DNA of 40,535 bases, taken from positions 1 to 40,535 of the forward strand of contig DATFYA010000072.1 of NCBI GenBank assembly GCA_035315345.1, given 5' to 3'. The DNA comes from Candidatus Methylomirabilota bacterium (GTDB taxonomy: Bacteria; Methylomirabilota; Methylomirabilia; Rokubacteriales; CSP1-6). Numbering within the stretch: the first letter of the stretch is position 1; every line of letters starts with the position of its first letter. The notes beneath the pieces were generated by a model, which worked only from the letters and a program-made list of their open reading frames with translations, did not search any database and was not told the DNA's origin. This document shows positions 31,698 through 39,847 of this stretch, piece by piece. A program made the position numbers and the translations under genes.

Positions 31698-33518
31698 TCA
31701 GACCGCGGGGGGCTCGATGGGCAGGGTGAAGCGGACGCTGGTGCCGCGCTCCTGCTCGCTCTCGATGCCGAGCTGGCCGCCGTGGGCCATCACCAGGTGC
31801 TTGACGATGGCCAGGCCGAGCCCGGTGCCGCCCAGCTCCCGCGAACGGGCTCGGTCGACGCGATAGAAGCGTTCGGTGATGCGCGGCAGATCGGCGGGCG
31901 GGATGCCGATGCCGGTGTCGGTGACCGCCGTCTCGATCGTGCTCTCCGCCACGCGACGCGCAGTCACCGTCACGGAGCCGCCCTCGGGCGTGTACTTGAC
32001 CGCGTTGTCCACCAGATTGATCAGGATCTGGGCCAGCCGGTCGCGGTCCGCCGGGACCTGGGGAAGATCCGGCGGGACGTGGGAGGTCACGTCCACCTTC
32101 GCGCGCGCGGCGCGCGGGGCGATGATGCCGACCACCGAGGCGACCACCTCGTCGACCCGCACCGGCTCCCGCCGCAGGGCCACCTTGCCCAGCTCGATGT
32201 TGGAGAGATCGGTGAGGTCGTTGAGCAGGCGCCCGAGCCGCTCGCTGTGGCGGAGCGCGATCTCGAGGAAACGGCGCGCGTTCTCCCGCTCCTCGAGCGC
32301 CCCCGACAGGAGGGTCTCCAGGTAGCCCTGGATCGCGGTGAGCGGCGTCCGCAGCTCGTGGCTGACGTTGGCCACGAACTCGGTGCGCACCCGCTCGAGC
32401 TGCCGGAGCGCGGTGACGTCGTGGAGCACCAGCACCACGCCGGGCCCCGCGGCGGAGCGGTCGCCGCTCGCGGCCAGCCTGACCGCGTTGACGCCGAGGA
32501 TCCGCGGCGGGCTGGTGAGCTCGATCTCCCGTTGCAGCGCCGCCTCCCCGCCCGCGTGCACCGCCCGGAAGATCTCGTGGAGGTCGGCGTTGCGGATCAC
32601 CTCGAGGAACGGCTTGCCCTCCCCGCGGGCGCTGCCCAGCGCGAACATCGCGCGCGCCTGCTCGTTCATCAGCAGGACATGCTCCTGCCCGTCCACCGCG
32701 ACCACCCCCTCGACCATCGCGTCGAGGATCGCGGTGACCTTGGCCTGCTCCTGCCCGAGGTCGCCGATCTTCTCGCGCAGGCGGCCGGCCATCACGTTGA
32801 GCGAGCGGCCGAGCATGCCGATCTCGTCGGTGGACCCGGTAGGGGCGCGCACGAGGAAGCTGCCCTCGCTCATCTGGCGGGCGATCGACTGCATCTCCAC
32901 CACCGGCCGGGTGACCCGCCCGGCCACGAAGACTCCGATGCCGAGCGCCACCAGCAGGGTCACCGCACCACCCGCCAGCATCACCTGGTGCAGCGTGGCG
33001 TACGAGGCGGTCACCGCCGAGACCGGGAGGGCCAGGCGCAGCGCCCCCACGAGGCGTCCGTCCACGCGAACTGGCACCGCCACGTAGAGCAGCGGAGCGG
33101 CGATGGTCGTGCTGTGCCGCAGGTCGCGACCCTGCCGTCCCGCGAGCGCGGCGCGCACCTCGGGGCGGTCGGCGTGGTTGTCCATCGCGGCCAGATCGCC
33201 GAGCCCGCGCGCCGACTCGCCCAGCACCCGTCCGTCGGGGGCGATGAGGGTCACCCGGGCGCCGGTCGAGCGAGCGATCCGTCCCACGAGCTCCTGCATC
33301 GAGGCCGGCGTCCCGCTCCGCAGCGCGGCGGCGGCCTCCTCGTGGGCCACCGCGGCCACCGCCCCGAGCCTGGTCTCGAGCGACTCCACCGCGAAGGCCT
33401 GGAGCGCGCGGCTCAGGTACAGGCCGGCCACCGCGCCGGAGATGGCCACGAAGCCGATCAGAGTCAGCGTCAGCTTCAGCGCGATGCTGCGCCGGATCGT
33501 CCGCAGGAGCATCGCCAT
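31698..33518 (-). CDS. phoR: PhoR-type sensor histidine kinase
   Basis: 606 residues from ATG 33518, overlapping the phoB stop (ATGA). Membrane helices at about 16-36 and 179-200 flank a periplasmic sensor domain of some 140 residues. A HAMP domain (about 200-252) and a PAS domain (about 260-370) precede the dimerisation helix with H387 (FVANVSHELRTPL). The ATPase part has the N box LINLVDNAVKYTP, G1 DTGIGIPP and G2 GGTGLGLAIVKH. The large periplasmic domain distinguishes it from E. coli PhoR, which lacks one, but the order HAMP-PAS-kinase and the pairing with PhoB support the call. Confidence 0.88.
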   Translation of the reverse strand: MAMLLRTIRRSIALKLTLTLIGFVAISGAVAGLYLSRALQAFAVESLETRLGAVAAVAHEEAAAALRSGTPASMQELVGRIARSTGARVTLIAPDGRVLGESARGLGDLAAMDNHADRPEVRAALAGRQGRDLRHSTTIAAPLLYVAVPVRVDGRLVGALRLALPVSAVTASYATLHQVMLAGGAVTLLVALGIGVFVAGRVTRPVVEMQSIARQMSEGSFLVRAPTGSTDEIGMLGRSLNVMAGRLREKIGDLGQEQAKVTAILDAMVEGVVAVDGQEHVLLMNEQARAMFALGSARGEGKPFLEVIRNADLHEIFRAVHAGGEAALQREIELTSPPRILGVNAVRLAASGDRSAAGPGVVLVLHDVTALRQLERVRTEFVANVSHELRTPLTAIQGYLETLLSGALEERENARRFLEIALRHSERLGRLLNDLTDLSNIELGKVALRREPVRVDEVVASVVGIIAPRAARAKVDVTSHVPPDLPQVPADRDRLAQILINLVDNAVKYTPEGGSVTVTARRVAESTIETAVTDTGIGIPPADLPRITERFYRVDRARSRELGGTGLGLAIVKHLVMAHGGQLGIESEQERGTSVRFTLPIEPPAV

Positions 33519-34201
33519 CAGTCGTCACGCTCCAGGCGGTATCCGACCCCGGTGACCGTGCCGATCCGCGGTCCGGCCGGTCCGAGCTTCTGGCGCAGGC
33601 GGCGCACGTGGACGTCCACCGTGCGCGACTCGATCTCGCCGGCCGCGGTATAGCCCCACACGTGCTCGAGCAGGAACTCGCGCGAGAGCACGCGCCCCCG
33701 GGCCTCGACCAGCGCCCGGAGCAGGTCGAACTCGCGCCGAGCCAGATTGACCGGTACGCCGTCGACGGAGACGGTGTGCGCGGCCGCGTCGATCTGCAGG
33801 GGACCGACGGTCACCGGCGTGGTGCCGGCGGCGGGGCGGCTGCGACGCAGCACCGCGCGGACGCGGGCCACCACCTCGCGCGGCGAGAACGGCTTGACCA
33901 CGTAGTCGTCGGCGCCCAGCTCGAGGCCCAGCACGCGGTCCACCTCGTCACCACGCGCGGTGAGCATCACCAGCGGCACCCCCTGGGTCGCCGGGTCCTG
34001 GCGCAGTCGCCGGCACACCTCGAAACCGTCCATCTCCGGGAGCATGAGATCCAGCAGGATCAGATCGGGCGGCGCCGCGCGCGCCAGCCGCAGGCCTTCC
34101 GCCCCGTTGCCGGCCTTCGTGACCGTGTAGCCCTCGCGCTCGAGGTGGAAGGCGAGCAGGTCCCGGATATCCGGCTCGTCCTCGATGATGAGCACCCTCA
34201 C
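33518..34201 (-). CDS. phoB: PhoB-type response regulator (second copy, paired with PhoR)
   Basis: 227 residues from GTG 34201, which overlaps the hydrolase stop (GTGA). Receiver domain: E8, D9 (IEDEPD), phospho-acceptor D51 (ILLDLMLPEMDG), T81 and K103 (GADDYVVKPFSP). Winged-helix domain with SRTVDVHVRRLRQKL and GVGYRLERDD. Its length is exactly that of E. coli PhoB. The stop overlaps the phoR start, so kinase and regulator are made in a fixed ratio. The other PhoB at 28338 shares the plan but has an N-terminal extension; which one controls pst is not decided by sequence alone. Confidence 0.92.
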   Translation of the reverse strand: MRVLIIEDEPDIRDLLAFHLEREGYTVTKAGNGAEGLRLARAAPPDLILLDLMLPEMDGFEVCRRLRQDPATQGVPLVMLTARGDEVDRVLGLELGADDYVVKPFSPREVVARVRAVLRRSRPAAGTTPVTVGPLQIDAAAHTVSVDGVPVNLARREFDLLRALVEARGRVLSREFLLEHVWGYTAAGEIESRTVDVHVRRLRQKLGPAGPRIGTVTGVGYRLERDD

Positions 34202-35235
34202 CAGGCTCGGCTTTCTCCGACCTTGAGGATCCAGGCGCGCGAGGCCTCGATGTTGCGCCGCTGGATCTCCGCGATCATGCGGACGGGCGGCTCGTCGAGC
34301 GGCTCGTCCGCGAGATCGAACGTGCCCCAGTGCATCGCCACCATCGTCCGCGCGCCCAGGTCCACGAAGGCCTGCACCGACTCCTCCGGAGTCACGTGCA
34401 CCCACTTCATGATCTCGGCCGGCACGTAGGCGCCGATGGGCAGGGCGGCCACGTCGAACGGTCCGAGACGTCGCCCCGCCTCCTTGAAGCCCGCGAAGTA
34501 TCCGGTGTCGCCGGCAAAGTACAGCCGCTTTCCCCGACCCACGATGGCCCACGACGCCCAGAGGCGCCGGTTGGCGTCCCAGAAGGAGCGCTGCGAGAAG
34601 TGCTGCGCCGGCACACAGATGAATCGTACGCTCCCGTGCTCGCGCTCCTGCCACCAGTCGAGCTCCTCGACGTGGGTCATCCCATTGTCCGCGAACCACG
34701 GCTTCAGGCCGAGCGGGACGATGAAGAGCGGGTCGTGGGCGGCGGCCAGCCGCTTCACGGTCGGCAGGTCGAGATGATCGTAGTGATCGTGCGAGATCAC
34801 GACCACGTCGATGCGGGGCAGCGCCTCGAAGGCGAGGCCGGGCGGCCCGAGCCGCCGGGGCCCGAGCCAGGACGTGGGCCCGGCCCGATCGCTCCACTGC
34901 GGGTCGGTGAGCACGTTGAGCCCGTCCACCTGCACCAGCAGGGTGGCGTGTCCCACCCAGGTGATCGTGGTGGACGGCGGCTGCCTCCGCAGCGCGGCCC
35001 CGTCGTTGGCGACTCGCGGTGCGTCGAAGCGACGGGGGGATGTCAGGCTCTGCATGCTCCGGCGCAGGATGAAGGTCCACCGGGTCCAGCCGGACGCCCG
35101 CCCGAAATCGGGATCCAGGTTCCGGAAGCCGCCTTTCACATGATGCACCGGCTCACCGGAGCCGGGCCCGGTGCCCGCGCCCGCGCAGGCGACGAGGACC
35201 AGCAACGGGACAAGCCCGGCGGCTCGCGAACGCAC
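34198..35235 (-). CDS. Metallo-beta-lactamase-fold lipoprotein, NAPE-PLD-like
   Basis: 345 residues from GTG 35235. The lipobox LVAC (cysteine 17) predicts a lipid-anchored periplasmic protein. The metal site HDHYDH is H149, H151, D153 and H154, followed by PAQHFSQRSFWDANRRLWASW, YFAGDTGYF and the final AMHWGTFDLADEPLDEPP. This series is typical of the NAPE-PLD/UlaG-like group, whose best-known members cleave phosphodiesters such as N-acyl-phosphatidylethanolamine. Translational coupling to phoB and phoR suggests a phosphate-scavenging role. Substrate is inferred, not shown. A 17-bp-spaced promoter ends 8 nt before its GTG. Confidence 0.86.
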   Translation of the reverse strand: MRSRAAGLVPLLVLVACAGAGTGPGSGEPVHHVKGGFRNLDPDFGRASGWTRWTFILRRSMQSLTSPRRFDAPRVANDGAALRRQPPSTTITWVGHATLLVQVDGLNVLTDPQWSDRAGPTSWLGPRRLGPPGLAFEALPRIDVVVISHDHYDHLDLPTVKRLAAAHDPLFIVPLGLKPWFADNGMTHVEELDWWQEREHGSVRFICVPAQHFSQRSFWDANRRLWASWAIVGRGKRLYFAGDTGYFAGFKEAGRRLGPFDVAALPIGAYVPAEIMKWVHVTPEESVQAFVDLGARTMVAMHWGTFDLADEPLDEPPVRMIAEIQRRNIEASRAWILKVGESRAW

Positions 35236-35243
35236 CGCTGCGG

Positions 35244-35272
35244 AGTCTACCCCGCCCCCCGGGGGCCGTCCA
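35244..35272 (-). promoter_or_regulatory. Promoter of the hydrolase-phoB-phoR operon
   Basis: On the minus strand TGGACG (35272-35267), a 17-bp spacer and TAGACT (35249-35244), each four of six. The -10 ends 8 nt before GTG 35235, so the leader is 1-2 nt at most. It lies in the short gap after the fis-like gene. No Pho-box-like repeat is evident here. Confidence 0.45.
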
Positions 35273-35274
35273 GC

Positions 35275-35568
35275 CTACGCGGTGTGGGCCGCGCTTCCCG
35301 CGCTCGTCCCGTTCGTCCCGGCGGGCGGAAGGAGCCCGAGCAGCCGCAGGCGCTTGCGGAGCGTGTTCCGGTTGATCCCGAGGAGCTTCGCGGCCTTCAG
35401 CTGGTTGCCGCCGCACAGCTCGAGCGCGTGGCGCAGCAGCGGCAGCTCCATCCGTGCCATGACGCTGCGGTAGACCCGCCCGCCGGCGTGCCTCGCCTCG
35501 CTCACCAGTGACGGCAGCGCGGTCGTGACCATCTCGTCGAAGCGCCCCGGCCCGGTTGCCCTGCTCAT
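35275..35568 (-). CDS. fis: Fis-family DNA-binding protein
   Basis: 97 residues from ATG 35568, against 98 in E. coli Fis. The C-terminal helix-turn-helix ELCGGNQLKAAKLLGINRNT followed by LRKRLRLLGL matches Fis ([21 protein letters not shown]). The middle part VMARMELPLLRHAL matches its dimer helix (VLAEVEQPLLDMVM). Residues after 82 are a low-complexity tail not found in Fis. The start was chosen for CAGGAG just upstream; the ATG at 35613 has no such site. Fis bends DNA and tunes transcription and nucleoid structure; NtrC-type activators share this HTH but have an AAA domain, absent here. Confidence 0.82.
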   Translation of the reverse strand: MSRATGPGRFDEMVTTALPSLVSEARHAGGRVYRSVMARMELPLLRHALELCGGNQLKAAKLLGINRNTLRKRLRLLGLLPPAGTNGTSAGSAAHTA

Positions 35569-35625
35569 GCGCTCCTGCGCAGCAAGGCGTGTGCCCGTGA
35601 CCTGGGGCGGCAATTCAGGCGCTTA

Positions 35626-35645
35626 GCCCGGGCCGCGGCCCGGGC
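35626..35645. terminator. 20-bp perfect palindrome between the urease/amidase operon and fis
   Basis: GCCCGGGC arms (35626-35633 and 35638-35645) around CGCG form a perfect 20-bp self-complementary sequence, 36 nt beyond the HpxZ-like stop. As RNA it folds to an 8-bp stem with a 4-nt loop. No T tract follows. It may end the operon, or be an operator upstream of fis. Confidence 0.4.
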
Positions 35646-35681
35646 GGTCATCGGACGTGCCCACCGCGTGAGCAGGCAGCC

Positions 35682-36065
35682 TCAATCCTGGGCAGGAGAA
35701 TAGGACACGTGGGCGCTCACCACCCGCCACCCGTCCTCGGTCCGCATCCAGGTCTGGCTCTGCCGGCCGCGACGGCCGGAGTCGCGCTTGGTGAACTCGG
35801 TGTTGGCGGTCGCGAAGTCGGACCCGTAGGCGGTGATCACGGTGTTGGCGATGGTGCGCCGGATGTCCACGCTCGGCCGAGCGCGTCGGAACGCGCTGAT
35901 GGCCTCGTGCCCGTAGAGGTTCTCGGCGAGCCCGAAGCGGATCGTGAGCGGGCTCGTCCAGAACCAGGCGGTCAGCGCGGGCACGTCGTTGTCGTTCAGC
36001 GCGCGCTCGTAGTCCAGGAATGCGGCGGTGACCTCCGCCACCACCGCGGGGTCGTTGATCGTCAT
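35682..36065 (-). CDS. hpxZ: AtzH/HpxZ-like (SnoaL/NTF2-fold) protein
   Basis: 127 residues from ATG 36065, overlapping the amidase stop (ATGA). The start MTINDPAVVAEVTAAFLDYE, the LTIRFGLAENLYGHEAISAF segment and the ending WRVVSAHVSYSP are typical of the DUF3225 family, called HpxZ in oxalurate catabolism and AtzH in cyanuric acid catabolism. The fold is a cone-shaped alpha+beta barrel. Its role is not firmly set; it always accompanies an AtzE-type amidase. The coupling here matches that pattern. Confidence 0.87.
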   Translation of the reverse strand: MTINDPAVVAEVTAAFLDYERALNDNDVPALTAWFWTSPLTIRFGLAENLYGHEAISAFRRARPSVDIRRTIANTVITAYGSDFATANTEFTKRDSGRRGRQSQTWMRTEDGWRVVSAHVSYSPAQD

Positions 36066-37456
36066 GGCGCCAGCACCGCTGCGGCCACGCCCTTGGCCTC
36101 CAGCAGCGCTCCCACGCGGAGGACGTGCGCCTCGCGGAACGGCGCCCCGATGATCTGCACGCCCACCGGGAGCGGCCCCGTCCGGACCGGCACCGACAGC
36201 ACGGGCAGGCCGATGAAGGAGAGTGGCTGGGTGAAGAGGCCCAGGCTGGCCCGCGCCGGCACTTCCACGCCGTCCAGCACCATCCGGTCCTGGCCGATTC
36301 GCGGCGCCGGGCACGGCGTGGTCGGCGCCAGCAGCACGTCGACCTCGCCGAAGAGCCGGGCCACCTGCGCGCGGTACCAGGCGCGGAACCGCTGCGCCTG
36401 CTGGTAGAACACGCCGGGAACCAGCGCGCCGGCGAGGAACCGGTCGCGCGTGAGCGGATCGAAGTCCTGCGGCCGCGTTTTCAGATCGTCGAGGTGATTG
36501 GACGACCCCTCGCACGCGGTGATGACCATGGCGGCGGCCCGGGCGCGGTGGGCCTCGGGGATCGTGGCCCGGCGCGACACGCCCAGAGCCGAGGCCGCGG
36601 CGGCCACCGCGGCGAAGACGTCCGGCTCTCCGCCTCGGGCGAAGTGGCCGTCGAGCACCGCGATGCGCAGGCCGTCGATGCCCTGCCCCAGCACGGGTCG
36701 GCAGGGCTCGGCGGGACGGCGGGCGCAGACCGGATCCTCCGGGTCGGGCCCGTGCATGGCGTCGAACGCGGCGGTGACATCGCGCACCGAGCGGCCGAGG
36801 GCGCCGACGTGATCGAGGCTGCCCGCCAGCGGCGCGCAGCCGATCCGCGAGACGCGCCCGTAGGTCGGCTTGAAGCCGAAGGCCCCGCACAGCGCCGCCG
36901 GCACGCGCACCGAGCCGTTGGTGTCCGAGCCGAGCGCGAGCGGCACGAGCCCGGCACCCACCGCCGCTCCCGAGCCGCCGGAGGACCCGCCGGCCACGCG
37001 GGCCGGATCGTGCGGGTTGCGCACGGCGCCGTGGTGCGCGTTCTCGTTGGTGAAGCCGTACGCGTACTCGTCCATGTTCAGGGCGCCGATCAGGATGGCG
37101 CCGGCCCGCCGCAGTGCGGCCACCGCCGCCGCATCACGCCTCGCGGGAGGTCGGCTCGCATTGATGCGGGAGCCGGCGAGCGTGGTCACGCCGGCAACGT
37201 CGAAGAGGTTCTTGGCTGCGAACGGCAGGCCGGCCAGCGGGCCGGGCTCGCGGCCGGCCGCGAGGGCTCCGTCGACCCGCTCGGCGTCGGCGCGCGCCTG
37301 GTCGGCCAGCACCGCGGTGAACGCGTTCACCGCGACGCCGCGCGAGGCGGCGCGGGCCAGCGCGGCCTCGGTGACGGCCCGCGCGCTCACCCGCCGGGCG
37401 CGGATGGCCGCGACCAGGCCGAGCCCGTCGCTTCCCACGTAGTCCAGGTCGCTCAT
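36062..37456 (-). CDS. AtzE-family amidase (amidase signature)
   Basis: 464 residues from ATG 37456, overlapping the small subunit gene (ATGA). The triad is K82 (AAKNLFDVAG), the cis-serine S158 (AGGSSGGSGAA) and the nucleophile S182 (GSDTNGSVRVPAALCG). AtzE with AtzG hydrolyses 1-carboxybiuret to 1,3-dicarboxyurea during cyanuric acid breakdown; the HpxY relatives belong to purine/oxalurate breakdown. Both need the small partner, present here immediately upstream. Which of the two substrates is used cannot be read from sequence. The neighbourhood with urease points to nitrogen release from ureido compounds. Confidence 0.9.
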   Translation of the reverse strand: MSDLDYVGSDGLGLVAAIRARRVSARAVTEAALARAASRGVAVNAFTAVLADQARADAERVDGALAAGREPGPLAGLPFAAKNLFDVAGVTTLAGSRINASRPPARRDAAAVAALRRAGAILIGALNMDEYAYGFTNENAHHGAVRNPHDPARVAGGSSGGSGAAVGAGLVPLALGSDTNGSVRVPAALCGAFGFKPTYGRVSRIGCAPLAGSLDHVGALGRSVRDVTAAFDAMHGPDPEDPVCARRPAEPCRPVLGQGIDGLRIAVLDGHFARGGEPDVFAAVAAAASALGVSRRATIPEAHRARAAAMVITACEGSSNHLDDLKTRPQDFDPLTRDRFLAGALVPGVFYQQAQRFRAWYRAQVARLFGEVDVLLAPTTPCPAPRIGQDRMVLDGVEVPARASLGLFTQPLSFIGLPVLSVPVRTGPLPVGVQIIGAPFREAHVLRVGALLEAKGVAAAVLAP

Positions 37457-37647
37457 GGCTCGAACACCGGGGCGGCCTCGACATCGTCCGGGAGCGGGAA
37501 GTCCATCACGAGCGTTGCCGCCGCCGCGATGACCCCCATCGCCTGGATGACGCCGGCGCGATGCGCGTGGAGAATCGGCAGGCCGATCAGCTTCGCGGCG
37601 CGGTCCACGTGCGCGCCCAGGTCCTCGGGCGTCGGCGCTTCGGTCAT
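37453..37647 (-). CDS. AtzG/HpxX-like small subunit (DUF4089)
   Basis: 64 residues from ATG 37647, placed after AGGAGGAGAGACC; the upstream in-frame ATG at 37689 would overlap ureD and has no site. It is mostly helical, with HVDRAAKLIGLPI and GVIQAMGVIAAAATLVMDFPLPDD, matching the short DUF4089 proteins that pair with AtzE-type amidases as AtzG. The partner stabilises the amidase, and the ATGA overlap with it suggests equal synthesis. It begins 22 nt after the ureD stop, joining urease and amidase genes into one transcription unit. Confidence 0.85.
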   Translation of the reverse strand: MTEAPTPEDLGAHVDRAAKLIGLPILHAHRAGVIQAMGVIAAAATLVMDFPLPDDVEAAPVFEP

Positions 37648-37669
37648 GGTCTCTCCTCCTCGAGTGCGC

Positions 37670-38569
37670 TCACAGCTTTCGCAGGTCAAGCGGCCCCTTG
37701 GCCAGCAGCGTTCGACGACAGCAGGTCCACAAGGCCTCGACCCCGGACCGAAGCGCGGGCGCCGAGGCGCACAGCAGGCGGGCGATGACCCCGCCGCGGC
37801 CGAGCGTGGTGACCCCGGCGCGCAGGTCGGCTCCCACCCCGCCCGCCGTCTCGTGGAGGGTGCGCGCCAGGCCGTCCCAGTCCGCGGAGCCCGACCGCAC
37901 GGCCACGAAGGTGGCGACGTAGCCGAAGCCCTCGGTTCCGCCGAGGCCGTCGCGCGGCAAGCTGCCCGACAAGACCGATCGCTCGCGGAGGAGGAGTCCC
38001 GAGTCGTCGCGGACGGTCAGGCGGCTGTCGAGCAGGTCGAACCCCCACGTCTCGCCTCGCGCCGCCCGCCCGACGGCCCACGCGTCCAGGTGGAGCAACG
38101 TGGCATCGGGGCCCAGCGCGATCTCGGTGGACTGGCGGAGCCGCGCCCCCGGTGAGGGAATGACGTGATCGGGCAGCCACTCGAGCGTGGCCCCGCCGCC
38201 GATCTCGATCGCCACGTGCTGGACCGCGGGCGGCCCGGGGCTGCGGTACACCCGGGTGGCCGACGGCGTGGACAGGCACACCGCGCTGCCCGGGCCGAGC
38301 GCGATCTGCGTCTGCAGCCGATCGCCGGCGAGCAGGCCGCCGGTCGGGTTCAGGAGCAGGAGCGTGGCACCGCCGTCGCCCAGGTCCATGGGCTCGAGCG
38401 CCTGCAGCGGCAGCGTGAAGCGCCGCTCCCGGAGCACGGTGCGTCCGTCGCGCGCCTCGAAGGCCAGCCGCAGCCGTCCGTCGCGGCCGGTGCGATGCGG
38501 CGCCCCGGCCAGCCCGGCCGCGTCAGGACTGAAAGAGCAGGTCGCGCCGGATCCAGGAGACGATGGCAT
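37670..38569 (-). CDS. ureD: Urease accessory protein UreD (UreH)
   Basis: 299 residues from ATG 38569. UreD landmarks: [34 protein letters not shown] (the usual HNPGGGLVGGD region), [27 protein letters not shown] and [10 protein letters not shown]. It is the scaffold that binds apo-urease with UreF and UreG for nickel delivery. This ATG overlaps ureG by 47 nt and has a GGTGAGGG site; ATG 38605 is also in frame but further into ureG. Its place after ureG rather than before ureA is one of the known gene orders. Confidence 0.9.
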   Translation of the reverse strand: MPSSPGSGATCSFSPDAAGLAGAPHRTGRDGRLRLAFEARDGRTVLRERRFTLPLQALEPMDLGDGGATLLLLNPTGGLLAGDRLQTQIALGPGSAVCLSTPSATRVYRSPGPPAVQHVAIEIGGGATLEWLPDHVIPSPGARLRQSTEIALGPDATLLHLDAWAVGRAARGETWGFDLLDSRLTVRDDSGLLLRERSVLSGSLPRDGLGGTEGFGYVATFVAVRSGSADWDGLARTLHETAGGVGADLRAGVTTLGRGGVIARLLCASAPALRSGVEALWTCCRRTLLAKGPLDLRKL

Positions 38570-39161
38570 CGACGCCCTCACCGGCCCGAAGATTGGTGAA
38601 GACAAACGGTCGGCCTCCTCGCATGCGCGTGGCGTCGCGCTCCATGACCGCGAGATCCGCGCCGACGTAGGGCGCCAGATCGATCTTGTTGATCACGAGC
38701 AGATCCGACCGCATGATGCCGGGCCCGCCCTTTCGAGGAATCTTGTCACCTTGCGCCACGTCGATGACGTAGATGGTGGCGTCCACCAGCTCCGGGCTGA
38801 ACGTCGCGGCCAGGTTGTCGCCGCCGCTCTCCACCAGCAGCAGGTCGAGCCCCGGGAAGCGGCGCTCGAGGCGGTGGACCGCCTCGAGATTGACCGAGGC
38901 ATCCTCGCGGATGGCGGTGTGCGGACAGCCGCCGGTCTCCACCCCGACGACGCGCTCGGCCGGCAAGGCGCCCCGACGGATCAAGAACTCCGCGTCCTCC
39001 TGCGTGTAGATGTCGTTGGTGATCACCGCCATGTCGAGCTCATCGCGCAGTCGGCGCGAGAGGGACTCCACCAGCGCGGTCTTGCCCGAGCCGACCGGGC
39101 CGCCGATCCCGATCTTGACCGGCTTCGGCAGTGGGGCGCTCGCCCGGGCGGCCTCGGTCAT
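38523..39161 (-). CDS. ureG: Urease accessory GTPase UreG
   Basis: 212 residues from ATG 39161, overlapping the ureF stop (ATGA). P-loop GPVGSGKT (21-28), [14 protein letters not shown], the nickel-binding CPH (C79, H81) in [16 protein letters not shown], the [20 protein letters not shown] switch and [16 protein letters not shown] hydrolysis drives nickel insertion into urease. The sequence is complete and typical. It has no N-terminal histidine-rich extension. Confidence 0.96.
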   Translation of the reverse strand: MTEAARASAPLPKPVKIGIGGPVGSGKTALVESLSRRLRDELDMAVITNDIYTQEDAEFLIRRGALPAERVVGVETGGCPHTAIREDASVNLEAVHRLERRFPGLDLLLVESGGDNLAATFSPELVDATIYVIDVAQGDKIPRKGGPGIMRSDLLVINKIDLAPYVGADLAVMERDATRMRGGRPFVFTNLRAGEGVDAIVSWIRRDLLFQS

Positions 39162-39847
39162 GAGCGGAAGAGCCGCGCGTCCAGGCGCTCGTGGAGCATG
39201 CCCTGGATGTCGAGACCGGGCGTGAAGCTCCACAGATCCTCGGGGCCGCGCTCGGCGGCGTCCTGGGCGACGCGCTCGATCACCGGGTGCAGGCTCCACA
39301 GCACGCCCTGCCCCTCGACCTGGCCCATCGGCAGCAGTCGCAGCGCGGCGCCGATCAGCAGCGCGGTGGTGGAATACAGGAACGCGACGGCCGCGGCCGC
39401 GGCGTCCCAGCCGAGCGTCCCCGCCACCATGCCGAAGGCGACCGCGTGGTGGCCCGACGTCCGATCCGTGTTGACGTCGTCCAGGTGGACGGCGAGGTTC
39501 CGATCGCCCGTGAGCGCGACGGCCACCCGCAGGGTCTGCCGCCCCATCTGACGGCTGCCCTCGCGGAACTCCTTCACGACCTTCATGGCCTCGAGCGCCG
39601 CGTCCAGCTGCCGACAGGCCTCGAGATCCTCCCGCCCCGCCGCGCGCAAGGCTCCCGCGACCGCCGTCGCGTCGCACGGTCCGCCGGAGCCCTCCAGCTG
39701 CATCACCAGGAAGCGCTCCAGGCCATCGCGGTCACGCACGAGGCCGGCCTGGCAGTAGTGCTCGAGGCCGAACGAGTGCGCGTAGCCGCCGGTGGGGAAC
39801 GCGCTGTCCGCGAAGTGCAGCAGCGAGAGGAGCCGGCGGTCAGTCAT
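39158..39847 (-). CDS. ureF: Urease accessory protein UreF
   Basis: 229 residues from ATG 39847 (the GTG at 39850 directly before it is an equal alternative). It overlaps the ureE stop by 8 nt. All-helical protein with [20 protein letters not shown] at the start, a C-terminal half with [14 protein letters not shown] and SAAx-like [19 protein letters not shown]. It gates GTPase activity of UreG within the UreDFG complex. Length is normal for the family. Confidence 0.92.
   Translation of the reverse strand: MTDRRLLSLLHFADSAFPTGGYAHSFGLEHYCQAGLVRDRDGLERFLVMQLEGSGGPCDATAVAGALRAAGREDLEACRQLDAALEAMKVVKEFREGSRQMGRQTLRVAVALTGDRNLAVHLDDVNTDRTSGHHAVAFGMVAGTLGWDAAAAAVAFLYSTTALLIGAALRLLPMGQVEGQGVLWSLHPVIERVAQDAAERGPEDLWSFTPGLDIQGMLHERLDARLFRS

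Noticed and set aside
31519-33528. Long minus-strand frame opposite reading of phoR
   Set aside because: Off-frame shadow; the phoR frame at 31698-33518 has all kinase motifs. The tail of the shadow frame happens to contain the true hsp20 start.
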